DNA from: an uncultured bacterium
Lineage (GTDB): Bacteria > Verrucomicrobiota > Kiritimatiellia > RFP12 > UBA1067
DNA: 24,684 nucleotides
Assembly: GCA_902779075.1 (NCBI GenBank)
Contig: CACZAK010000051.1
Location: 1-24,684 of the forward strand
Direction of reading: 5' to 3'
Of this stretch, positions 5,204 through 12,779 are shown piece after piece. Position numbers and translations under genes: made by a program. Position 1 is the first letter of the stretch; the number at the start of each line of letters is the position of its first letter. The notes under the pieces are model-generated. The model was not told the DNA's origin. It ran no database searches and worked only from the letters and a program-made list of their open reading frames with translations.

Positions 5204-6865
5204 CTATTTCTGGCCGAAGTCGGGCTGGCGGCGGCCTTGGAAGTTGGTGCGCTTGTGGTGCGAGCGGTTGGCATTCGCAGGGTGTACGAACTTCTTGCCC
5301 TTGTGCTTCTTGCCGTCGCCCGGCCCGTCGAAGAAACGCGCGCCGGGATGGCGCTGCACGCCGTTGCGGTTGCGCTCGCCGCCGCGAATCCACGGCGCCG
5401 GCGGTAGGCCCTCGTTGGCCCTGCCGGTCTTGCGGTCGGCCTCGGCGGAGTGGAACGGCTGGTCGCGGTCGACGGGGATCGTCTTCTTGATGAAGCGTTC
5501 GACGGCCTTGAGGAGACCGCGCTCTTCGGGGGCGACGAACGAGATGGCTGCGCCGCTCTTGCCCGCGCGGGCCGTGCGGCCGATGCGGTGTACGTAGCTC
5601 TCCGTCTCGACGGGCAGCTCCATGTTAACGACGAGGTCCACGCCGGAGACGTCGATGCCGCGTGAGGCGATGTCCGTCGCCACGAGCACGCGCACCTTGC
5701 CTTCCTTGAACCCCTTCAGCGCACGCGTGCGCTGGTTCTGCGTCTTGTCCGAGTGGATGGCCGCCACGGGGATCTCGCGACGCGAGAGCTTGCGCTCCAC
5801 GCGGTCCGCGCCATGGCGCGTGCGCGCGAACACGATCACGCGGTACCATTCGGGGTGGTTTTCGAGGAGGTGGATGAGGAGGTTGTCCTTGTTGCCCTTC
5901 TCCACGAGCATGCACGACTGCGAAATCTTGTCCACGGTCGGTGCCTCGGGCGACACCATCACCTGGATCGGGTCATACACGAGCTCCCCGGCGAGGTGGA
6001 GGATTTCGGGCGAAAGCGTGGCGCTGAAGAACATCGACTGCCGGAGCTTGCCGTCAGGTCGCGACAAGCGCGACCCTCCCGTTTCGGTCGCGACGGGGCG
6101 CGACCCTCCCGTCGCGCTGGCGGGCGGACGGTTCGGCGGGAGTTTTGAGATGATGCGCTTGATGTCCGGCAGGAACCCCATGTCAAGCATCCGGTCCGCC
6201 TCGTCGAGCACGAACAGCTCCACGCGGTCGAGGTACACGACGCCCTGCGTCATCAGGTCAATGAGGCGTCCCGGCGTGGCGATCACCACCTCGGCGCCCT
6301 TCTGGAGCGCCTTCACCTGCGGAAACTGCGAGACGCCCCCGAACACGACCGCGAACGGCGTACCCGTGTACTTAGAGTAGGCGGCGTTGTTCTCGGCCGT
6401 CTGCGCCGCGAGTTCGCGCGTCGGCGAGAGGATCAGCGCACGCGGGTGCCCGGCTTCCTCTTTCCGCTCGTCTCCCGTCTCCTGTCTCTCGTCATTACCC
6501 TGCAACAGCTTATTGAGGATCGGGAGCATGAACGCGGCGGTCTTGCCCGTGCCCGTCTGGGCGCAGCCGATCAGGTCGCGTCCTTCGAGGAGCGGCGGAA
6601 TGGCCTTTTCCTGGATGGGCGTGGGGATGGCGTACCCCGCGTCGGCGATGGCGTACTGGAGGCGTGCGTCGAGCTTGCCGAACACGTTTGCCTCGTACGC
6701 CGCAGGCGGCGGGTCCTTGGGCAACTCAGGGATCTTCGGCGAATCGTCCTTCTCGGCAAGACCGAAATGCGGCTTCGGCTTTCCGTGCCTGTGCCGGTGT
6801 TTGAAAAACCGCGGCCGGTTCCCCTGGAACCCGCGATCACCCGTATTCTTGAACTGCCTCTGCAT
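5204..6865 (-). CDS. DEAD-box ATP-dependent RNA helicase (RhlE/DeaD-like)
   Basis: 553 aa. The ATG at 6865 is preferred because AAGGTGG sits 5-6 nt upstream; a GTG three codons earlier overlaps that site. Motifs in order: Q-motif region (FGKLDARLQYAI..., PTPIQEKAIP, ~62-90), Walker A AQTGTGKT (102-109), PTRELAAQ (~148-155), TPGR (197-200), DEAD (221-224), SAT (281-283), then in the second RecA domain VIVFARTRHGAD, ATDIASRGIDV and HRIGRTARAG. The C-terminal tail is basic (KKHKGKKFVH..., NRSHHKRTNFQGRR), typical for RNA binding. It should unwind short RNA duplexes in ribosome assembly or RNA decay. Two repeat-derived inserts interrupt the first RecA domain in frame: about 123-139, and 247-274 between KLPPNR and RQSMFFSAT, where relatives run straight on. 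All catalytic motifs are intact. Confidence 0.95.
   Translation of the reverse strand: MQRQFKNTGDRGFQGNRPRFFKHRHRHGKPKPHFGLAEKDDSPKIPELPKDPPPAAYEANVFGKLDARLQYAIADAGYAIPTPIQEKAIPPLLEGRDLIGCAQTGTGKTAAFMLPILNKLLQGNDERQETGDERKEEAGHPRALILSPTRELAAQTAENNAAYSKYTGTPFAVVFGGVSQFPQVKALQKGAEVVIATPGRLIDLMTQGVVYLDRVELFVLDEADRMLDMGFLPDIKRIISKLPPNRPPASATGGSRPVATETGGSRLSRPDGKLRQSMFFSATLSPEILHLAGELVYDPIQVMVSPEAPTVDKISQSCMLVEKGNKDNLLIHLLENHPEWYRVIVFARTRHGADRVERKLSRREIPVAAIHSDKTQNQRTRALKGFKEGKVRVLVATDIASRGIDVSGVDLVVNMELPVETESYVHRIGRTARAGKSGAAISFVAPEERGLLKAVERFIKKTIPVDRDQPFHSAEADRKTGRANEGLPPAPWIRGGERNRNGVQRHPGARFFDGPGDGKKHKGKKFVHPANANRSHHKRTNFQGRRQPDFGQK
6044..6127 (-). repeat. In-frame palindromic insert inside the helicase gene
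   Basis: Two tandem units of the GGTCGCGACAAGCGCGACC-CTCCCG family (6058-6078 and 6086-6106, the second with GGGG in place of AAGC) add 84 bp, or 28 codons, between conserved sequence on both sides (LPPNR before, RQSMFFSAT after). The encoded peptide contains ATGGSRPVATETGGSRLS. The same palindrome occurs between genes at 2310-2328. Confidence 0.8.
6451..6494 (-). repeat. Low-complexity GTCTC-type insert inside the helicase gene
   Basis: CTCGTCTCCCGTCTCCTGTC and flanks encode NDERQETGDERKEE between LLQ and ALILSPTREL. Relatives have only a short loop there. The sequence type is that of the inverted repeat at 3805-3929. Confidence 0.65.
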
Positions 6866-7118
6866 CTCATCCACCTTTCAATCTGCTTTTCTATAACTCT
6901 CTCTGCCTGCCTCTTTTTGATCGTCCATGTAGAACATGCAGAACATGTAAATCATCTGTTTGTTTTGCATGTTCTACCTGTTCTACATGGATAAATCCCT
7001 CCTCGGATACGGTTTTGTAATTGGCTCTTTGGAAGAATGGGAGAAATTGTAAAATATTCTCCTTAACTCCGAGACTCCTAATCTCCCAACAGCGAAAGCA
7101 ATCATCTCACTATCCGAT
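6866..7118. other. Helicase upstream region with long hairpin and solo MITE end
   Basis: 253 bp without a gene. A near-perfect inverted repeat lies at 6924-6991: CATGTAGAACATGCAGAACATG and its reverse complement, 20 of 22 paired, with a ~20-nt loop. GGTTTTGTAATTGGCTC (7012-7028) matches the terminus of the MITE at 4425-4555. CTCCGAGACTCCTAATCTCC (7067-7086) matches in reverse complement the GGGAGATTCGGAGTTTGGGA type sequence in the GTPase gene near 18430. No clear promoter is recognised. Confidence 0.6.
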
Positions 7119-8261
7119 TTAAATGACTCCTTTGATGTAGCGTTCCGTGAGGGCGCGCCACAGGACCACGCAGAACGCGGAAAGCGGAATGGCGAGGAGC
7201 AGCCCCAGCATCGAGTGGAACACCACGCCCCAGAAGAAGAAGCTGAAGATCACGCCCGCGTAGCCGAGTCCCGTCTTCTCGCCCTGGATCTTCGGCGTGA
7301 TGAGGTAGCCGTCGAGGAACTGTCCAGCGAGCCACACGGAAAGCGCCCCGATGAGACGCAGCATGCTCCCGCCGTCGCCGAAGTAGGCGATTGGCAGGAC
7401 AAGGGGCAGACACAGCACCGTACCGAGGAACGGCACGAGGTTGAGCACGCCCAGCAGGAAGCCCAGGATGAAGCCGTATGGCACGCCAACCAGCATGAAC
7501 CCCATGCCATAGAGAAGTCCCTCGATCAGGCAGATGACGACCTGCCGCTGGAAGAAGTTCACGAGGATGTCCGTGAACGAATCGATCTGCTTCGCGACGA
7601 AATCCTTCGTCTCGTCTTTCAGGAACGGCAGCTGGCGGACATAGTCCTTGCCCTCCATCGACGGGCGCATGAGGAAGAAGACGAAGAAAACCAGCGTGAC
7701 GAGCCAGGACGCCAACCCGATCACATATTTGATCGCGCTCACGCCCGCCTTCATCGCGGCCCCCCCGTACTGGCCGCTAATCATCTTGATGCCTTCATCA
7801 GAGAAACGCGCAGGGTCCGTGAAGAACAACGCGACCGGCCCTTCCGGATCCGCGCCGAACTGCTGGAGCATTCCCCAGGCGTTCGGGAACATTTCGTTCA
7901 CCCACTTGCTCGTGCGTGCGACGATCGTCGGCGCGTGCTTAAGGAGGTTCATGGCCTGTCCCACGACGAAAGACCCGCCGAACCCAATCACGAGGCCCAG
8001 CGGCAGCAGGACGGAGAGCAGCATCAGCACGAGCGACAGCGTGGGGTTCCGGCATTTCGACCGGATCCATTCGTAATACGGCTTGAACAACAAGGCGAGG
8101 AAAAGTCCCACGATGACCGGCGTGATCGCCGGCGAAGCGAAGGAGAGGAACTTGATGGCAATCCACCCAAGGGTCAGGGCGAACGCCACTATGAGGGAAA
8201 AGGCCAGCACCGTGATCGCAACCGCCACGGTCTTCCTCTGGGATGGGGTAAAGTCAATCAT
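7119..8261 (-). CDS. AI-2E family transporter (PF01594-type membrane permease)
   Basis: 380 aa, normal for the family. Hydrophobic segments lie near residues 12-35, 40-60, 75-100 and 170-198. A soluble stretch with KDYVRQLPFLKDETKDFVAK precedes the C-terminal block, where IEGLLYGMGFMLVGVPYGFI, GVLNLVPFLG and FLDGYLITPKIQGEKTGL are the most recognisable family segments. Members include TqsA-like exporters and Na+/H+ antiporters, so the substrate cannot be told. The ATG has no convincing Shine-Dalgarno, but TACAAT sits exactly 6 nt upstream, so the message may be leaderless. It follows ccsA by 46 bp. Confidence 0.9.
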   Translation of the reverse strand: MIDFTPSQRKTVAVAITVLAFSLIVAFALTLGWIAIKFLSFASPAITPVIVGLFLALLFKPYYEWIRSKCRNPTLSLVLMLLSVLLPLGLVIGFGGSFVVGQAMNLLKHAPTIVARTSKWVNEMFPNAWGMLQQFGADPEGPVALFFTDPARFSDEGIKMISGQYGGAAMKAGVSAIKYVIGLASWLVTLVFFVFFLMRPSMEGKDYVRQLPFLKDETKDFVAKQIDSFTDILVNFFQRQVVICLIEGLLYGMGFMLVGVPYGFILGFLLGVLNLVPFLGTVLCLPLVLPIAYFGDGGSMLRLIGALSVWLAGQFLDGYLITPKIQGEKTGLGYAGVIFSFFFWGVVFHSMLGLLLAIPLSAFCVVLWRALTERYIKGVI

Positions 8262-8267
8262 GCCTGT

Positions 8268-8273
8268 ATTGTA
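8268..8273 (-). promoter_or_regulatory. -10-like box positioned for a leaderless AI-2E-family transcript
   Basis: TACAAT on the minus strand ends 6 nt before the ATG at 8261, placing a +1 at or next to the start codon. No convincing -35 and no ribosome-binding site are present. Confidence 0.4.
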
Positions 8274-8307
8274 GCAAAAGCGGCCGCTCGCGAAAAGCCG
8301 ATTTTCA

Positions 8308-9684
8308 TCAGGCGTAGCTGTGCATGCCGGTGAAGAGGCGGGAGAGGTTGATCCACGTGAGCGTGAGGACCACCATCACTGCCCCCGCCACGAGAAACGC
8401 GCGGTCTGCACGCGGCGAGAGACGCGGACGCAGGTGGAAGTAGGCGGCATAGAGGAGCCACGTGGCGAGCGACCACATCTCCTTCGGGTCGAACTGCCAC
8501 CAGTGTCCCCAGCAGACCTTCCCCCACCACGCGCCCAGCACGAGCCCGAGCGTTAGCAGGAAGAACCCGAGCCCCACGAGACGCCGTCCGGCCCCGAGCG
8601 CAGCCCGCACGAGCAGCACGTAGCCAATCACGTACGCCCCCACGTGCGGCACGAAAAGCGGACTCTGCAGCGCCGGCATCAGGCGCTTCACGCTGCCGTC
8701 CATGAAGAACCCGACGGGAATCAGCACGAGCGCCAGCAGGATGGAATCGACGAGCAGCGTGTCCTGACGGTCCCACCGCGCCGAGACGAACGTAAGTACA
8801 GGCAGCAGCGCCGCCGTGCAGATCAGGAACTCGTACATGTTCTGCATCGGCGGATGTCCCGTGGTGATACCGCGATGGATCAACATCGACACCGCCCCGA
8901 GAAACGCCAGCCCGTACAGCCCGCGCACGATCCGGTAGGGCGCGCGCCCCGCGCGCGCCGAATTTGCGGGCGAGACGCCCGCCACCTCGACAGGAGGGTC
9001 GCGAGTGTCGCGAACCATCGCGTAACCCAACGCCCCCAACAGTAGCAGCACGGCGCCGAACGCAACGAGCGGGAGCCCGACGTCCTTCACGCAGAGCAGC
9101 ATCGTGAAGTAGAGCGGTTCGCCCGTGCGGGGGTTCTTCGCCACCTCGCCCGTGTACGGATCCGCCATCTCCTGGTACGAACTCTGGTACACCCACCACG
9201 GACGCACCACGAGCGGGTGGTTGACGGAAATCTCCAGCTCCTCGCCCTTCCCGTTCCGCACCTTGCTCGTGTACTGGCGCACCGTTCCCGTATCCTCCCA
9301 CCGGTCGATCGTGAACGACTGGAGCGTCAGCTGGTCCATGCCCGCCACGTCGCCGGACTGTCCGGGTCCGAGTTTCAAATATCCTTCTTCCCCGCCCGCG
9401 ACCTCGTTGGCCACCCATCCGCAGAGGACGAGCGCGAAACCAAGGTGCAGCGCAAGCAACGCCGGACGCGCCGTCATGCGGGCACAGACGACGGCGGAGA
9501 GCAACGCTACGCCGGCCAGCCCACCCACCGCGTAGCTCTTCGCACACGCAAGCGCCCCCTCGGCGCCGAGACACGCCAGAGCCACGGAGGCAACCGCCAG
9601 GACCAACAGCACGAGAAACGGAACGCCGCCCGGTTTCCGACACCACGCCGCAGCGGCGCGTGCAATCTGAAGGATGCGCGTCAT
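8308..9684 (-). CDS. ccsA: System II cytochrome c biogenesis protein, ResB-like N-terminus fused to CcsA
   Basis: 458 aa integral membrane protein. The N-terminal ~225 residues resemble a reduced ResB/Ccs1: membrane segments near 20-42, 50-92 and 200-222 around a periplasmic stretch containing HPLVVRPWWVYQSSYQ. The C-terminal half is CcsA: TGHPPMQNMYEF, a PHVGAYVIGYV segment with conserved His, the tryptophan-rich haem motif WWGKVCWGHWWQFDPKE (about 385-402) and the terminal GMHSYA with another conserved His. ResB/CcsA carries haem across the membrane and ligates it to CXXCH motifs of exported apocytochromes. Its ATG overlaps the coaC stop (ATGA), so translation is coupled. A palindrome-derived insert lies between the halves at about 8934-9016. 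A client, the double-CXXCH protein, lies in this window. Confidence 0.9.
   Translation of the reverse strand: MTRILQIARAAAAWCRKPGGVPFLVLLVLAVASVALACLGAEGALACAKSYAVGGLAGVALLSAVVCARMTARPALLALHLGFALVLCGWVANEVAGGEEGYLKLGPGQSGDVAGMDQLTLQSFTIDRWEDTGTVRQYTSKVRNGKGEELEISVNHPLVVRPWWVYQSSYQEMADPYTGEVAKNPRTGEPLYFTMLLCVKDVGLPLVAFGAVLLLLGALGYAMVRDTRDPPVEVAGVSPANSARAGRAPYRIVRGLYGLAFLGAVSMLIHRGITTGHPPMQNMYEFLICTAALLPVLTFVSARWDRQDTLLVDSILLALVLIPVGFFMDGSVKRLMPALQSPLFVPHVGAYVIGYVLLVRAALGAGRRLVGLGFFLLTLGLVLGAWWGKVCWGHWWQFDPKEMWSLATWLLYAAYFHLRPRLSPRADRAFLVAGAVMVVLTLTWINLSRLFTGMHSYA
8934..9016 (-). repeat. In-frame palindrome cluster joining ResB-like and CcsA parts
   Basis: Three palindromic units lie back to back: GTAGGGCGCGCGCCCCGCGC type (about 8935-8960), GCGGGCGAGACGCCCGC (about 8966-8982) and GGTCGCGAGTGTCGCGAACC (about 8997-9016). 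They encode RDPPVEVAGVSPANSARAGR, a hydrophilic linker between membrane segments, without interrupting the frame. Confidence 0.75.
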
Positions 9685-10205
9685 GAAATGCTGCAGACCG
9701 AAAGGATTTCAGAGGGTTCGGCCATGCGGCCCGTCCCCGACGTGCCGCAGGCGAGCTCGCCCGTACCCGGCTGCACCACGCGCACGCCGCGCGAGATGAG
9801 CGTCGCGACGTTCGCCTGCGTGGCGGGATTCGTCCACATGCCGTCGTTCATCGCCGGCGCCACCACGACCGGCGCCTTCGTGGCGAGCAGGGTGGAGGAG
9901 AGCAGGTCGTCCGCGATCCCGTGCGCCATCTTCGCGATGATGTTCGCCGTCGCGGGCGCCACCACCACGAGGTCGGCCGCCGCCGCGAGCGAGATGTGTT
10001 CGGGTTTCCAGTCCTGCGGGTCCTCGAAGAGGTTGCATTCAACGGGATTGCGGGAAAGCGTCTGGAACGTGAGCGGCGTCACGAACGCGCGCGCATGCTC
10101 CGTCATCACCACATGCACGTCGTCGCCCCGCTTCACGAGGAGACGCACGAGTTCGCAAGCCTTGTAGGCCGCAATAGACCCCGTCACTCCCAGGACGACC
10201 CTCAT
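9681..10205 (-). CDS. coaC: Phosphopantothenoylcysteine decarboxylase (monofunctional CoaC flavoprotein)
   Basis: 174 aa. Start MRVVLGVTGSIAAYKACELV. Family landmarks are the GVTGSIAAYK nucleotide-binding start, APATANIIAKMAHGIADDLL (the PASANT-type FMN motif), PAMNDGMW, and GELACGTSGTGRM, which carries the catalytic Cys of the substrate flap. It decarboxylates 4'-phosphopantothenoyl-L-cysteine to 4'-phosphopantetheine in CoA synthesis. Most bacteria fuse this to the CoaB synthetase domain; here the protein ends at the decarboxylase domain and ccsA follows, so CoaB must be encoded elsewhere. Its ATG shares one base with the gmk stop (TGATG) and its TGA overlaps the ccsA ATG, so the three genes form a translationally coupled operon. 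Confidence 0.93.
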   Translation of the reverse strand: MRVVLGVTGSIAAYKACELVRLLVKRGDDVHVVMTEHARAFVTPLTFQTLSRNPVECNLFEDPQDWKPEHISLAAAADLVVVAPATANIIAKMAHGIADDLLSSTLLATKAPVVVAPAMNDGMWTNPATQANVATLISRGVRVVQPGTGELACGTSGTGRMAEPSEILSVCSIS

Positions 10206-10807
10206 CACATCCTCCCGCTCCGCACGTCGATGAGGTCGCAAAGACGCTTGTAGGCGATGCCGAGTTCGTCGTTCGTCACCTGGTACATGTACTCCTCCGC
10301 ACGGGCCATCTCGCCCTCCGCGTTCGCGAGGCGGCGCTCGATGGACTCCGGGGAATCGGTGCCGCGTCCCTCAAGGCGCTCGCGCAGCGTCTCGAGACTC
10401 GGCGGGTTGATGAACACGTCCATGTAGCCCGCGCGCAGCGGGTCCTCTGCTGGGAGATGGTGAAACACGTAGTGGCGCACCTTCGCGGCGCCGACCACAT
10501 CAATGTCGAGGATCATCGAGTTACCCTCGTTCAGCACGTCGATAATCGGCTGCTTGAGCGTGCCGTAGTAGTTGCCGTGAACTTCGGCCGATTCGAGGAA
10601 GGCGTCCTCGGCCAGCAGCTCGCGGAAGCGCTCAATCGTAAGGAAGTGGTAGTCGATGCCGTCCTCCTCCTCGCCGCGCGGCTTGCGCGTGGTGCAGGAG
10701 ATGGAATACTGCAAGTCGGGGTATTCCTGCAGAAGCATGTCGATCAGCGTCGACTTCCCGCAACCGGAAGGCGCGCTCATTACGATGAAAAGGGGCTTTG
10801 TTTGCAT
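10205..10807 (-). CDS. gmk: Guanylate kinase
   Basis: 200 aa, typical length. It phosphorylates GMP to GDP with ATP. Seen: P-loop SAPSGCGKST (residues 11-20), the GMP-binding segment TTRKPRGEEEDGIDYHF, EVHGNYYGT, and the lid/C-terminal helices with RLEGRGTDSPESIERRLANA. The ATG at 10807 is chosen because the domain starts at once; another in-frame ATG lies three codons upstream but directly abuts the -10 box. No Shine-Dalgarno is visible and a TATACT box ends 9 nt before the start, suggesting a very short leader. First gene of gmk-coaC-ccsA. Confidence 0.95.
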   Translation of the reverse strand: MQTKPLFIVMSAPSGCGKSTLIDMLLQEYPDLQYSISCTTRKPRGEEEDGIDYHFLTIERFRELLAEDAFLESAEVHGNYYGTLKQPIIDVLNEGNSMILDIDVVGAAKVRHYVFHHLPAEDPLRAGYMDVFINPPSLETLRERLEGRGTDSPESIERRLANAEGEMARAEEYMYQVTNDELGIAYKRLCDLIDVRSGRM

Positions 10808-10816
10808 GGCGCACAT

Positions 10817-10846
10817 AGTATACCACAGCCGAATGGAGATTGGTAA
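10817..10846 (-). promoter_or_regulatory. Promoter of gmk-coaC-ccsA
   Basis: -35 TTACCA (10841-10846), 18-bp spacer, -10 TATACT (10817-10822) with the extension TGTGG. The expected start site is near 10810, leaving a leader of about 3 nt before the ATG. Confidence 0.55.
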
Positions 10847-10904
10847 ACGGAAATGTATCAATCAGGCACTTCGCACGGAAGACCGCGCTCGTCGCGGCCG
10901 ACGC

Positions 10905-11876
10905 TTACCGTCCGAACAGCCAAAGTGCAAAGCCTATGATGGGCGGCATCGTGAGGATAGAGAGAAGCGTTGTACCTGAGACGAGACGCGTTGCCATCGC
11001 GGCGTCCCTGTCGTAGCGCGCCGCGATCACGGTGGTGAGCGCTGCCACGGGCGCTGATGCCGCCGTAACGATCGCCACGGCCATTACGGGATTTAGCGAC
11101 GGCACGCACGCGCGTATGCCCACGAACGCACCGATTACCGCGAGCGGCACGACCACAAGACGCAGCGCCCCCACCTTGAAAATTAAGAATGTATCCTTCA
11201 TTCTACACTTTACACTTTCCACTTTACACTTTACACTCTCTGCCAGATACCACCCCACCATGATCATCGCGAGCGGCGTGTTGAGGTCCGCCAGCATCTG
11301 GAGCGGACGCCCCACCACCTCCGGCAACTTCATCGAGAAGAGGAAGAACGGCAATCCAAGCGCCACGCCTACCGTCCCGGGATTGACGAGGATCGAGCGC
11401 AGGTTCGTCACCTTCGCCCCCCTACACATCACTGCCACGCCCCAGGTCCAGCACACGATGTTGAACACCACCACGTACATCGCCCCAAAGAATACGCCGT
11501 CCGCGCCGAGGATCGCGTACTCAAGTGGAAGTCCCATGAACCCCGCGTTCGAGAAGATCGCCGCAAAGCGCAACACACCCTCGCGGCGCGTATCGCGGTC
11601 ACGCAGACAGAGCAGGGCAATCATCGAACCGACGACATGCGAGAATATCGCCGTTGCTAGCGCCCAGCCGAGATCGCCCAGAAGCGATACGGCGAATGTC
11701 TGCTGGATGAACGAATGGATAATCACGCACGGCGTGACGATGAGCACGAGCAGTTCCGTTATGCCCTTGATCGCGACGTCGTTCAGAAGTCGGCGCCGGT
11801 TGCAGAAAAAACCAACCGACATCAGGGCGAAGAGCACGCCCACCTGTTTAGAGACGAGAATGACGTTTTCAAACAT
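10905..11876 (-). CDS. AEC family transporter (auxin-efflux-carrier-like permease)
   Basis: 323 aa with about ten hydrophobic segments, normal for the family (PF03547). Recognisable: an N-terminal half with NAGFMGLPLEYAILGADGVF and CWTWGVAVM, and a C-terminal half with LNTPLAMIMVGWYLAE and a final ASAPVAALTTVIAARYDRDA...LLSILTMP. Bacterial members export small carboxylates such as malate; the substrate here is unknown. The ATG overlaps the acyltransferase stop by 8 nt. A low-complexity insert encoding SVKCKVESVKCRMKDTFLIF follows GWYLAE, where relatives have a short cytoplasmic loop. Confidence 0.9.
   Translation of the reverse strand: MFENVILVSKQVGVLFALMSVGFFCNRRRLLNDVAIKGITELLVLIVTPCVIIHSFIQQTFAVSLLGDLGWALATAIFSHVVGSMIALLCLRDRDTRREGVLRFAAIFSNAGFMGLPLEYAILGADGVFFGAMYVVVFNIVCWTWGVAVMCRGAKVTNLRSILVNPGTVGVALGLPFFLFSMKLPEVVGRPLQMLADLNTPLAMIMVGWYLAESVKCKVESVKCRMKDTFLIFKVGALRLVVVPLAVIGAFVGIRACVPSLNPVMAVAIVTAASAPVAALTTVIAARYDRDAAMATRLVSGTTLLSILTMPPIIGFALWLFGR
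11178..11241 (-). repeat. In-frame CACTTTACACTTT-type repeat in the AEC gene
   Basis: Units of ACACTTTACACTTTCCACTT and TACACTTTACACTCT, plus an AATTAAGAATG stretch, form an AT-rich island inside GC-rich coding sequence. They add about 22 codons (SVKCKVESVKC...) to one loop without breaking the frame. Confidence 0.75.
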
Positions 11877-12759
11877 GGCTAAAGAAGTCGTGGAAGTGAT
11901 GCCACTGGTCGGGACGCTCGCGCGTTTCGCGCTCGAGGAAGCGGACGTAGGCATCGAACACGTCCCCCTCCGCCTGTTCAAAATGCGCCTCGTAGGCGTT
12001 CCATCCCTTGCGCACGCACGTGACGAAAAAGACCGGGCTCTCCATCAGCCGCGCGAACACGAATACGCCTTTCGGCCAAGCGCAATCATGACCGAGGAAA
12101 TCGTGCCGCAGCACGGCACGCGATCCCGCGCTCACGCGGTCGCCCGCCATCAGCACGAGGTCACCGCGCCCGATCGCCGCCTGCATCTCAACGGCCGTCT
12201 CCACGCCGATTTCCTCGACGGCGTGGAGCGTGAGGCCAGACGTATCGAGATGCGACGCGAACTGCCGCGTAAACACTGCATCATGCCCCATCTGCTGAAA
12301 AGCGTGTACATACGGCACGCGCCCGCCACCCTTCGCGAGGGCTGGCAACACCTCCACAGTCCCAAGATGTGTGGAAATGAGAAACGCGCCCTTCCCGGAG
12401 GCGACGAGTTCACGAAACGCGCGCCCACCCACATCATAGCGCACCGTCAACTGCGGCAGCGATTTCTTGCGCGTGCAGGCATCCACCTTGTCCGCCAGCG
12501 ACCACGCAAAGTCGAGCACATGGCGGAAGAGCCGTCCGCGTTGTCCGACGGCGGCGTAGAACGCGCGCAGGTTCCGCCGCACGGGCGCCGCGAAGGCGTA
12601 GATGCACGCCGCCACAGGCACGATGGCGATTTTGAGCGCCGTCTTCCCGAAGAGGGCGTAGACCCACCACATGAACGCCATCCGTAGCCGACCCGCCCCG
12701 CGTTCGCGCTGCGCATACCAGGCACTGCCTTCGCCATTATTTTTTTCCTTCCTTTCCAC
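11869..12759 (-). CDS. LpxL/HtrB-like lysophospholipid or lipid A acyltransferase
   Basis: 296 aa from a GTG at 12759. Family signs: an N-terminal amphipathic part (SAWYAQRERGAGRLRM), a membrane helix (ALKIAIVPVAACIYAFAAP), the catalytic HX4E motif in ISTHLGTVEVLPA, then VPYVHAFQQMGHDA and GDLVLMAGDRVSAGSRAVLR with a conserved Asp-Arg. Such enzymes transfer acyl chains to lipid A precursors or related lipids at the inner membrane. The start is uncertain: TATAAT ends exactly 6 nt before this GTG, favouring a leaderless message. AAGGAAGG followed by ATG slightly downstream is out of frame, and an internal ATG at MAFMWW would delete similarity to the family N-terminus. The stop overlaps the AEC start. 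Confidence 0.85.
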   Translation of the reverse strand: MERKEKNNGEGSAWYAQRERGAGRLRMAFMWWVYALFGKTALKIAIVPVAACIYAFAAPVRRNLRAFYAAVGQRGRLFRHVLDFAWSLADKVDACTRKKSLPQLTVRYDVGGRAFRELVASGKGAFLISTHLGTVEVLPALAKGGGRVPYVHAFQQMGHDAVFTRQFASHLDTSGLTLHAVEEIGVETAVEMQAAIGRGDLVLMAGDRVSAGSRAVLRHDFLGHDCAWPKGVFVFARLMESPVFFVTCVRKGWNAYEAHFEQAEGDVFDAYVRFLERETRERPDQWHHFHDFFSHV

Positions 12760-12765
12760 GGGCAC

Positions 12766-12771
12766 ATTATA
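12766..12771 (-). promoter_or_regulatory. -10 box (TGTGGTATAAT) of the acyltransferase-AEC pair
   Basis: A perfect TATAAT preceded by TGTGG, giving an extended -10. It lies 6 nt before the chosen GTG. No -35 match is visible at 16-18 bp. Confidence 0.5.
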
Positions 12772-12779
12772 CCACAATC

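Noticed and set aside
7215..8333. Long plus-strand open frame opposite the AI-2E-family gene
   Set aside because: The product is a charged low-complexity mirror of a GC-rich membrane protein gene; the minus strand gives a clear family match.
8258..9646. Second minus-strand frame overlapping ccsA
   Set aside because: Arg/Gly-rich frame-shifted translation of ccsA, which itself has all CcsA motifs.
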